Shown one piece after another: positions 19,085 through 27,600 of a DNA stretch of 64,000 bases. Source of the stretch: Methanobacteriota archaeon (GTDB lineage Archaea > Thermoplasmatota > Poseidoniia > Poseidoniales > Thalassarchaeaceae). A program made the translations under genes and the position numbers. Each line of letters opens with the position of its first letter. Positions within the stretch are counted from its first letter, which is position 1. Where the stretch lies: NCBI GenBank assembly GCA_016845345.1, contig JAERSV010000004.1, positions 82,814-146,813 on the forward strand, read 5' to 3'. The notes below the pieces were generated by a model. The model worked only from the letters and a program-made list of their open reading frames with translations. It did no database searches and was not told the DNA's origin.

Positions 19085-19165
19085 GGGGTTCTCAATCCTT
19101 CACATTGAAGACGGCAAGTTCAAAGACCCTCTTGCGAGGGGAAAGGTTGCACAGGAGATATTGAC

Positions 19166-19489
19166 ATGGCAGGGGCAATTGTAGAAGCATCAGACGCAAC
19201 TTTTGACACAGTAACGACAGGCAATGAATGGGTTTTGGTGGATTTTTGGGCACCTTGGTGTGGACCATGCAAAATGATTGCACCCGTATTAGAACAAATT
19301 GCTGAGGAAAGGGATAATCTTACCATCGCAAAGGTCAATGTTGACAACAATCCAAACTCACCAGGGAAGTTTGGAGTAAGAGGGATTCCAACTCTAGTTC
19401 TATTCCATAATGGTAATGCGGTTGACCAAGCAACTGGCGCAATGCAAAAAGGCGGATTTGACGATTGGTTGAACCGACACATGAACTGA
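19166..19489 (+). CDS. trxA: Thioredoxin
   Basis: VLVDFWAPWCGPCKMIAPVLEQIA...VNVDNNPNSPGKFGVRGIPTLVLFHNG. Confidence 0.95.
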   Translation: MAGAIVEASDATFDTVTTGNEWVLVDFWAPWCGPCKMIAPVLEQIAEERDNLTIAKVNVDNNPNSPGKFGVRGIPTLVLFHNGNAVDQATGAMQKGGFDDWLNRHMN

Positions 19490-19495
19490 GAACTC

Positions 19496-21085
19496 TCATT
19501 CTTGGGTTTTCTTCATCGCTGTTGTGAGCGCCTTTCGACGCTCATCCACTGACTCACCGACTTCGCGCATCAATCTCTCACGGATTGCTTCGTGTAACCA
19601 TAATCCGTCTGCTAATTCTACAATGATTCCACGACTCAATAATTCCGTAGGCGGAGGGCCATCCAAACCCGCTGCCAACGCCAATGTCGGCCAAGGGGTT
19701 GGCCTCTCTGCAGCAGCTAAATAACCCAACAAATCACGGTGCTCTTCTGGAAGAACTTGTAAAATTTCTTCATCAAGGAATCTCAACCAATCACCGTGTA
19801 CAACATCCCCGTACATCTCTAATAATTCCACGGCTAAGGGATGTCCTCCAGTCATTTTGTGGACCTCTTCTGCTTCAGGTGGTAACGGCACATCAAACTG
19901 AGCAATCCATTGTTCCACCTCTTCCAAACTAAGTCCTCGGAGAGGTAATTCTGAAACTAATCCACGGGTGTGGACGTCGCGACGGTCGTAGAACGACAGG
20001 GCTGTGCGTGAGATAAGCAACATGCGAAGTGGGGTTTGGTCTGCAACTTGCAAAAGTGAACCTAATAGGTGTGCTGACTCAACTTCAACATTGTGAACAT
20101 CATCTAAAACTAACAAAATATAGGGGGGTGTCTCACTCTTCTCTTCTAGTTTTTCAAACACTTTTTCCCTAAGTTTTTCGGGGTCTGTGAGATAGGCAGT
20201 GAGGCGGCGGCGATATAGGTCAATGTCGAACTTTCCACTTGGCGACATTGGTAAGGATTCAAGAATACCGTAAGGGTCCCAACTCAAACTCCCTTTAGAT
20301 TCAATTCCAAGGCGGTGAAGAATACTTGTTGCAATTCCAATAGCAGTATCCCATGGTTGGCATGGATAATACATTACTCTGAGATTTGGTTCATCATCAA
20401 GGCGTTGGTTTAGCCAATGAGAAACAAGGGTTGTCTTGCCGCAACCAGCAATCCCGCTGACAACAAGAGTCGGCTCTCTGCCTTCATACCACGAATCAAG
20501 AGCGGCTCTCTCGTCGCTTCTACCGTGTACTGTACGAGTTTTTGGTGCCCTAACATGGTAGGTTGAATGTGCTCCGGCAAGGATTTGTAAGCGGCCTGGT
20601 GGTGGTTTGTCATCACCTTTTTCAATTCTACCAAGACGAATGTCGCCATACTGTAACATTCCCTCTGCGATTACCATCATTAAAACTTGTAAAAGTGTAA
20701 GGTTGCTGTCAAGTCTATCAGAGGCCTCACCTGCTTCCACTTCGAGCATTTTTCCATCTCTTCCTCTGATTAGAACGCTAGTCTTCTTGATTTTAGGTAA
20801 TCGATTATTGATTTCCTCTCTACCATTCTCTGTTAATTGCCACGTTTTTTGTCGACGTGCTTCTCCTCGAATTTGACGCGTATGCTCACTTACGAACCCT
20901 TGCCTCAATAGAGGTCTCATTGCTCTGCTAACATTTGGTGGATGAAGACCACAAGATTCTGCGATGCCAGGGCGAGTAACTGGGGCGGTGACAATGAAGT
21001 GGTCAGCTTGATGGTCATTCTCTAACAAGTGGAGCAAGACGCGGTCATTTACTGAGAGGGTCACGCGCAGTGGGGTCTCTGACAT
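19496..21085 (-). CDS. N-terminal winged-helix plus STAND/AP-ATPase-like NTPase
   Basis: wHTH region (TRPGIAESCGLHPPNVSRAMRPLLRQGFVSEHTRQIRG); GRSDERAAL...VVSGIAGCGKTTLVSHW (Walker A); YILLVLDDVHNVE (Walker B). Confidence 0.82.
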   Translation of the reverse strand: MSETPLRVTLSVNDRVLLHLLENDHQADHFIVTAPVTRPGIAESCGLHPPNVSRAMRPLLRQGFVSEHTRQIRGEARRQKTWQLTENGREEINNRLPKIKKTSVLIRGRDGKMLEVEAGEASDRLDSNLTLLQVLMMVIAEGMLQYGDIRLGRIEKGDDKPPPGRLQILAGAHSTYHVRAPKTRTVHGRSDERAALDSWYEGREPTLVVSGIAGCGKTTLVSHWLNQRLDDEPNLRVMYYPCQPWDTAIGIATSILHRLGIESKGSLSWDPYGILESLPMSPSGKFDIDLYRRRLTAYLTDPEKLREKVFEKLEEKSETPPYILLVLDDVHNVEVESAHLLGSLLQVADQTPLRMLLISRTALSFYDRRDVHTRGLVSELPLRGLSLEEVEQWIAQFDVPLPPEAEEVHKMTGGHPLAVELLEMYGDVVHGDWLRFLDEEILQVLPEEHRDLLGYLAAAERPTPWPTLALAAGLDGPPPTELLSRGIIVELADGLWLHEAIRERLMREVGESVDERRKALTTAMKKTQE

Positions 21086-21238
21086 CTAAAACCGCTGTGA
21101 CTATTGTCCCCATTGAAGCATTCGCCTCTCTGTTGCCTTCTGTCGCGGGTATTTGTTATGGAAATACCTACTTTTTGTCGCGTTTTAAATGATGCGGGAA
21201 CGCCATAAGCCCTTTTTATGATTGCAGGTCGGGATAAC

Positions 21239-24200
21239 ATGGTAGAAAGGGACTTAGTGAATATAAGATTCCGTGCAATCATGATTTCACTAACCATGAT
21301 TGTAGTTTTGTTCAGCCCATTTGCATCTGCCTTTGACACAGATGGGGACGGTGTTGATGATAGTACAGATGACTGCCCCATAGCGTATGGAACTAGCAGT
21401 GTTGACAGGGATGGATGTCCGGATAGTGATGGCGATGGAACAAGTGACTTAAATGACCCTTGGGTGATTCAAGCTGGTGGTTTTCTAGAGGATAACCGGC
21501 AATCTATGAGTGATAATCAATATGTTTCAGTATTCAACTTTGATGGAAGTAAATACCTGACAACAGAGGATACTGGTGGATGGGGTAATTCAAATGGCTG
21601 GTTAAGAATCTGGGACACTGCAAGTAAAACGAATGTAAAATCAGTTGAATTTAGTGGAAATTTCGTTCATGATGCCGATTGGTCAGATGATGGCATGTTT
21701 GTTGGCGCAGTAACTGACAACGATGAGTTACTTGTTTACTACTCTAGTAACGTCACGCCTCTATTTTCAGTGAGTACTGATGTAGGTAGCGGTGACCAAC
21801 CTAACGCACTGGCTTTCAGCCCCGACGGAACAATGATTGCCGTTGTTGTTGGTCGGTCAGGTAATGGAGGAACCAATGGCGAAGTACAAATTTACAATGC
21901 GATGAATGGCTCAGAAATTACCGCATTTGACCCCGGTTCTGATAGTCGGTTCAATTCTGTTGATTGGAGTCCTGATGGAAGTAGAATCCTAATTGGTGGA
22001 AATGAGGATGTTTATATTTACAATACAGGAAGTTGGAACGTCAACCGGACAATCAATACCAATAGAGGTGCAAACAATGCTGTGGCTTGGTCGCCAGATG
22101 GAAACACTATCACTACTTGTGAAGCATATGAAAATTCAGGTGCAAGAGTAAGGCTATACGATGTGGCAAGTGGATTACAAAATTGGAAATATGATACTTC
22201 TACCTCATGTAATGATGTTGCATATTCGCCGGATGGCACTCAAGTTGTTGCAGCACACACATATTATCAATCAGACGGAGCTAGTTTGAGAGTATTCAAA
22301 GTAAATGCGAATTCCCCGACTATTGTTGACACTATGTCTGCACCTCGTCCGGGTGGTTGCACCGCAAGTGGAGGAGGGAATAACTGTGGCACAATTTACG
22401 GAGTCAGTTGGCATCCTGATGGAGATTATGTTATCTCAGCACATGGACGAAATGACGAAGGAATTTACCATTGGGTAGTTGACCCTGATATTGATAATGA
22501 TGGTGTGCTAAACGTTGATGATGCGTTCCCTGAAGACCCGACACAATGGGATGATTCTGACAACGATGGATATGGCGATAACCCTGCACCTGCAAATGAG
22601 CCTGACGAATGTCCGAATGTTGCCGGGACTTCTACTGAAGATAGATTCGGTTGCCCTGATGGGGATGGTGATGGTTGGTCTGACCTAAATGATGCATATC
22701 CAAACGATGAATATCAATGGGCTGACGCTGATGGTGATGGACACCCCGACAATGTCGAGGATACTCGAGACCCGAACCCACACGGTACAGTAGACCGGTT
22801 ACCAAACAATCCAACTCAGTGGGATGACACTGACCTCGATGGTTATGGGGATAATTTCGCTAACGCATCTTGGGTTGGAATTAGGCCTTCTGAGTGGCCA
22901 GGAATTCTAATTACTACAATGACGCCGAGCCAATTGAATGACATTGACGTGTTTCCTACAGATACAGAACAGTGGAATGACAGTGACGGCGATTGGGTCG
23001 GGGACGAGCAATTTACAAGCCGTTCTGATGGATGTATCCATATATACGGCGATTCTATTTGGGATAGGCTCGCATGTTACGACACTGATGGAGATGGATG
23101 GTCCGACCCCGATGATAATTGGCCTGCTTGCAGAGAAGGCGCTGGAACTGGTGATGCTTTCATCGACGACCCAAGCCAATGGTGTGATGCTGATGGCGAT
23201 GGATTTGGAGATAACGCAAGCGGGACTAACGGCGATTCGTGTCCTGGATTTAATGGAAATTCATCAATTGACCGCACCGGTTGCAAAGACTCTGATGGAG
23301 ATGGATATTCCGATGCTGGTGACCCATTCCCGGGAGATGCCACTCAATGGTTAGACCGTGATGGAGATGGTTGTGGTGATAACAGCCATGGCAATAATCC
23401 AGACCTTTTCCCTGATGACCCATCCCAGTGTGGTGACCGTGATGGAGATGGATATGGTGATTACCCTGTTGGAGACAATGGTGACTGGTTCCCTGATGAG
23501 AACACCCAGTGGTATGACTTTGATGGCGATGGCTACGGTGATAATTTTGGCAATGCTTCATGGGTATTTGACCGCAATCAATCTTGGCCTGGCATATATG
23601 TAGAAAATGCGCATGAACCCGATTTGTGTCCAACAAAATATGGGCAGATGGAAGGCGAAACAACTCGTGGTTGTCCCGATACAGACCAAGATGGAATCGC
23701 CGATAATGAAGACGCTTATCCTGAAGACCCAATGCGTTCATCGGACCGTGATGGAGATGGCTATGCTGATGACCCTCTAGCAGCACAAAAAGATGATTGC
23801 CCGGACACATTTGGAACTAGTTTCAAAGGAAATACTTACGGCTGTATTGACTCTGATGGCGATGGTTGGGCTGACACTCGAGATGATTTCCCTGATATCG
23901 CCAGCCAATGGAAAGATACCGACGATGATGGGTATGGAGATAATTGGGGTAATTCGAGTTGGAATATCAGTCGAGAATTGAATTGGCCTGGTGATTTCAT
24001 TGTTGGGGCTGAACTTGCGGATGCGTTCCCTAACGATATTACTCAGTGGAATGATACCGATGGCGATGGTTGGGGTGACAATCCGAATGGTACCAACCCT
24101 GATGATTTCCCGCTCATTCATTCACAGCACAAAGACAGTGACAAAGATGGGTATGGAGATAATACTACTCGCGACGCATTCCAACCAGATGATTGCAGAT

Positions 24201-24703
24201 CAAAATTTGGAACATCATGGCAAGACCGATTTGGATGTGAAGACACAGATGGTGATGGTTGGTCAGATATCGCTGACATTTGCATCTATGACCCTAATGT
24301 ATGGGAAGTTCCCGGGGTTTGTGAAATTACAGAGGCTGAAACTGGAGTTACAAGTTCAAACAAAATGTCAATTATAGAATTGGGCACATATTTACTAGGT
24401 GGTTTGGGGGTACTACTCCTCTTAGCCATCCTAGTTGCTATGATTGCCCGCCAAGCCGCAAAACGCAGTGGCCAATTGATGCGCCAAAATGTTGCCTTAC
24501 AAGAGCAAATATTTGACGAAGAAGAAACCCGACGTGAAGAATGGATTGAATACTATGTGGGTCAGGGAGATCTAGAGAAAGCCAAAGAACTCGGATGGGT
24601 GGAAAAGGCTGATTGGCAACTTCATCAAGAGGCTGAGGAACAGCAGGCTGAAGAAGCGATCGAGGCATTGCCTGAAGCATTAGACCTTGATGACTTGCTT
24701 TGA
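21239..24703 (+). CDS. Large secreted, membrane-anchored protein: beta-propeller (WD40-like) region plus many thrombospondin type 3-like Ca-binding repeats
   Basis: N-terminal signal-like segment; YSPDGT/WSPDGN/SPDG propeller blades; >10 DxDGDGYGDN/DSDGDGWSD repeats with paired Cys; TM MSIIELGTYLLGGLGVLLLLAILVAMIA; cytosolic tail. Confidence 0.85.
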   Translation: MVERDLVNIRFRAIMISLTMIVVLFSPFASAFDTDGDGVDDSTDDCPIAYGTSSVDRDGCPDSDGDGTSDLNDPWVIQAGGFLEDNRQSMSDNQYVSVFNFDGSKYLTTEDTGGWGNSNGWLRIWDTASKTNVKSVEFSGNFVHDADWSDDGMFVGAVTDNDELLVYYSSNVTPLFSVSTDVGSGDQPNALAFSPDGTMIAVVVGRSGNGGTNGEVQIYNAMNGSEITAFDPGSDSRFNSVDWSPDGSRILIGGNEDVYIYNTGSWNVNRTINTNRGANNAVAWSPDGNTITTCEAYENSGARVRLYDVASGLQNWKYDTSTSCNDVAYSPDGTQVVAAHTYYQSDGASLRVFKVNANSPTIVDTMSAPRPGGCTASGGGNNCGTIYGVSWHPDGDYVISAHGRNDEGIYHWVVDPDIDNDGVLNVDDAFPEDPTQWDDSDNDGYGDNPAPANEPDECPNVAGTSTEDRFGCPDGDGDGWSDLNDAYPNDEYQWADADGDGHPDNVEDTRDPNPHGTVDRLPNNPTQWDDTDLDGYGDNFANASWVGIRPSEWPGILITTMTPSQLNDIDVFPTDTEQWNDSDGDWVGDEQFTSRSDGCIHIYGDSIWDRLACYDTDGDGWSDPDDNWPACREGAGTGDAFIDDPSQWCDADGDGFGDNASGTNGDSCPGFNGNSSIDRTGCKDSDGDGYSDAGDPFPGDATQWLDRDGDGCGDNSHGNNPDLFPDDPSQCGDRDGDGYGDYPVGDNGDWFPDENTQWYDFDGDGYGDNFGNASWVFDRNQSWPGIYVENAHEPDLCPTKYGQMEGETTRGCPDTDQDGIADNEDAYPEDPMRSSDRDGDGYADDPLAAQKDDCPDTFGTSFKGNTYGCIDSDGDGWADTRDDFPDIASQWKDTDDDGYGDNWGNSSWNISRELNWPGDFIVGAELADAFPNDITQWNDTDGDGWGDNPNGTNPDDFPLIHSQHKDSDKDGYGDNTTRDAFQPDDCRSKFGTSWQDRFGCEDTDGDGWSDIADICIYDPNVWEVPGVCEITEAETGVTSSNKMSIIELGTYLLGGLGVLLLLAILVAMIARQAAKRSGQLMRQNVALQEQIFDEEETRREEWIEYYVGQGDLEKAKELGWVEKADWQLHQEAEEQQAEEAIEALPEALDLDDLL

Positions 24704-24767
24704 GACCAATCCTCAAGCACAATTGCTATGCCTTATCTCCGTACCCAACAGACGAGGAGGCCTATAG

Positions 24768-25970
24768 ATGGACCCGTTTGACACACGCCCTGCACCAGCA
24801 ACTATGGAGGTTAGGTTACGAGCCCTTCTCTCTTCAATGCACAGTGCAATTTTAGAAATTGATGCTCAGGGTGCTCTTGTACATGCCAATAGAGCGGCAC
24901 AAATTATGCTACCAGATTTGCCTGCCACTCCTGCGCCTCCAGAGTGGATTCATGAATTCAAAGAAGACCACATTTTCCGTGACGGACACGGTGCCCCCAT
25001 GGGCTCTACTGAAGGCCCTCTTTTAGAGGCATTAAGAACGGGAGAATCACAGCGTGATTGGCAATTCAGTATTGAATTTAATAATGGGAGAATGCTCTAT
25101 TTGATGGGCGCTGCTGAACCATTATTCGGAAGTGATGGTCGCCTCAGTGGTGTGGTTTGTTCTTATCAGGACATAACCGAATTGATTGGGTTACAACACG
25201 CACTTGAAGAACAATTGACTGAGACAAAGAGCGCTGCTCAGGAATTACGACTAACCCATGGTGAGTTATCGCGTGCGCACAATCTTCAAGCAGGATTCAT
25301 TGCAAACTTCAGCCACGATTTACGAACCCCTCTTTCTGGTGTTCTTGGGTTCGCAGATTTACTTGATATATCACCTAACCTTGATATTGAAGAAAAGGAA
25401 TTCTTACAGGAAATTATTGATGCTGGGGATTCTCTCCGTATGATGATAGATTCTGTTATCACCTACTCTAACATTATCTCTGGTACTGTCCGGATTACCT
25501 CAGAATGGCATGATATTGACAGCGTGGTAGAAAAATCGAGTGAGGCTGCTAGAAAGGTGTGTACTCGGAGAGGACTTGAGTTCCATATGGAGATGGTTAA
25601 TGCGCCGGAAAAAATGTGTATTGATGAAATGAGACTTCAAGAGGTCCTCGAACAATTATTAGATAACGCGGTGAAATTTACAGAAAAAGGTCACATTGCT
25701 CTCAAAGTCAGCAGTGTTGCCGATAGTGTTGTGTTTGAAATCTCAGATACCGGACCAGGAATTTCTCATGAAGCAGAGATGAGATTGTACGAACCATACT
25801 CAAAGGCACTTGTCAAGGATGGGCAACTGAGGCGGGGGGTTGGCCTAGGTCTTACACTGGTCAAAGCACTTTGTGATTTGATGCACGGCAAAGTTGACTA
25901 CTCAACATCTGCACAAGGAACTACATTCAGAGTGCAGTTCCCGCTGATTTATACACCGGTGCTATCTTAA
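24768..25970 (+). CDS. Soluble PAS-domain sensor histidine kinase
   Basis: PAS-like (AILEIDAQGALVHANRAAQIML), H-box NFSHDLRTPLSGVLGFADLL, N-box LLDNAVKFTEKG, DTGPGI, GVGLGLTLVKAL. Confidence 0.9.
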   Translation: MDPFDTRPAPATMEVRLRALLSSMHSAILEIDAQGALVHANRAAQIMLPDLPATPAPPEWIHEFKEDHIFRDGHGAPMGSTEGPLLEALRTGESQRDWQFSIEFNNGRMLYLMGAAEPLFGSDGRLSGVVCSYQDITELIGLQHALEEQLTETKSAAQELRLTHGELSRAHNLQAGFIANFSHDLRTPLSGVLGFADLLDISPNLDIEEKEFLQEIIDAGDSLRMMIDSVITYSNIISGTVRITSEWHDIDSVVEKSSEAARKVCTRRGLEFHMEMVNAPEKMCIDEMRLQEVLEQLLDNAVKFTEKGHIALKVSSVADSVVFEISDTGPGISHEAEMRLYEPYSKALVKDGQLRRGVGLGLTLVKALCDLMHGKVDYSTSAQGTTFRVQFPLIYTPVLS

Positions 25971-26008
25971 AATTTAGTTAATGATAATTCATGTGATTTC
26001 CAATCGCA

Positions 26009-26713
26009 TTAAGAAAATGGGTCATACTTGTCTTCTTTTGAAAACTTCTCAACAATATTTTTGCTAGTTGCATCAGGATTTGAATCTAGATAAAGAAGGA
26101 TTTGTGATGCCAAATCCTCACCCGCTTTTATTGCGGTTTCATCCGCTTCTAGACCGAAACTAGATTGTAATTCATTATAGGTTGTATCCAACATTTCTTC
26201 TACTGATAATTGTCCATCTTTGTTTTTATCCATAATCAGCATTGAGGCAATCGCTAATACCTTATCTTGGTTGTTTTCTTCATCCGATAGGATATCAGTA
26301 ATCAGAGATTGTAGTTTTTGTTCTTCTTCATCTTTATCTAGAGCAGATAATTTCTGAATCATCTTCTTCTGTACAGCAAAATCCCGCTTGGTTTTCGCCT
26401 TGGTTTTTCGGTATACTAACGAGCCTGATTTATCATGCACAAGAACCGTATTTCCCATTAATGCATCTAATAGTCCTTTCAATATTACCAATGATAGAAT
26501 TGCCCCAAACCCACAATAGGGGTTCACAAAAAGGTATCCAGTTGCTGAAACAGCAAGAACTAAGGCAAGCCAAATTAATGAATATATTATATTAAAAAAG
26601 AAAGATTTAGGCTTGTCTCCACGTTTAAATGCGATATTGGGATATCTAATTTTAGCATGGCGAAGCAAGTCTTCATCGCCCATGCTTTCGGCCGGTGTTA
26701 AATTCACTTTCAA
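26009..26713 (-). CDS. Membrane protein with C-terminal cytosolic EF-hand
   Basis: TM segments IIYSLIWLALVLAVSATGYLFV and GFGAILSLVILKGLL; EF-hand loop DKNKDGQLSVEEM. Confidence 0.72.
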   Translation of the reverse strand: MKVNLTPAESMGDEDLLRHAKIRYPNIAFKRGDKPKSFFFNIIYSLIWLALVLAVSATGYLFVNPYCGFGAILSLVILKGLLDALMGNTVLVHDKSGSLVYRKTKAKTKRDFAVQKKMIQKLSALDKDEEEQKLQSLITDILSDEENNQDKVLAIASMLIMDKNKDGQLSVEEMLDTTYNELQSSFGLEADETAIKAGEDLASQILLYLDSNPDATSKNIVEKFSKEDKYDPFS

Positions 26714-26744
26714 TATATCCCCGACAATAATTCAAGAGGGGTTT

Positions 26745-27506
26745 TCATTTTGCCATGTCATCATCAAACCGCAAAAAATCAAGTTCCTCAAACTGAACTA
26801 AGGAAGGTGAATTCAGTGCTAAATTGTGTTCCAATGCCTCAGATAAACTAACCCAATTTCGTTCAGTCCCATCAATCCACTCGTAATTATGTCCTGGAAT
26901 TAGTCGCCAATCACTAGGTAACCCTTTGAGAATCTCCCTAGCATGAGTTACACTTTTCCATTGAGATTGTGAATCTCCCCCTGGTAGATCGACCCTGCCA
27001 GAACGTTGCGTGAAAAGTAAATCTCCCGCGTGAAAAACCCCATGACCATGGAAGGTGAGGTGACCGGGTGCGTGACCTGGTGTGTGAGTGACCTCAAGGC
27101 TAATGCCACCGGAAGTCCATTGCTCTCCAGAATGTATAGGATGATTCCAAGTGTGTGTGAAATCTATGTGACGAAATAATACTCTCCCGAGTAAATTAGG
27201 ATAGTTTGATTCAACATGCCCCCATAACTCAATTTCAGGGTGGGCTTTCATGATTTTCTTAACGCCTGATGTGTGGTCTCTATGGGTATGGGTTAGAATG
27301 ATGTGAGTTGGGGACAAACCTTCAGTTTCTAGCGCTGAAAGCCACTTTTTAGCAGAGTATGGGTCAATGATTACTACTGTATTTGTGGCTTTGTTAATGA
27401 ACGCAGTATTGACGTTTCCAAATGGTCCTTGCTGGCTAACCCAAACCTCAATTCCATCCTCTTCTATTCGGCGGTCAAACTCGCCTTTGGCTAACATCCA
27501 AATCAT
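26745..27506 (-). CDS. Metallo-beta-lactamase fold hydrolase
   Basis: ILTHTHRDHTSGVKKI, HTPGHAPGHLTFHGHGVFHAGDLLF, IPGHNYEW. Confidence 0.92.
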   Translation of the reverse strand: MIWMLAKGEFDRRIEEDGIEVWVSQQGPFGNVNTAFINKATNTVVIIDPYSAKKWLSALETEGLSPTHIILTHTHRDHTSGVKKIMKAHPEIELWGHVESNYPNLLGRVLFRHIDFTHTWNHPIHSGEQWTSGGISLEVTHTPGHAPGHLTFHGHGVFHAGDLLFTQRSGRVDLPGGDSQSQWKSVTHAREILKGLPSDWRLIPGHNYEWIDGTERNWVSLSEALEHNLALNSPSLVQFEELDFLRFDDDMAK

Positions 27507-27578
27507 GCGAAGGGGGGTATGCCATTGAAATTACTGATTTTACCCCGCGGGGCGGGTCTTAAGTGTGAGTGGGTTTGT

Positions 27579-27595
27579 CGCCTCTATAAGAGGCG
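27579..27595 (+). promoter_or_regulatory. Perfect inverted repeat CGCCTCT-ATA-AGAGGCG immediately 5' of the membrane regulator gene
   Basis: cgcctctataagaggcg read directly, 5 nt before ATG 27601, in the divergent intergenic region. Confidence 0.5.
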
Positions 27596-27600
27596 GCAGT

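Noticed and set aside
23250-23810. CRISPR-like appearance of regularly spaced gatggagatggatatggtgat units
   Set aside because: Coding repeats of a Ca-binding domain, in frame with variable spacing; not direct repeats with unique spacers.
22632-24121. Multiple overlapping ORFs on both strands within the TSP3 protein gene
   Set aside because: Repetitive Asp/Gly codons create open frames in other frames; the sense frame has clear domain structure.
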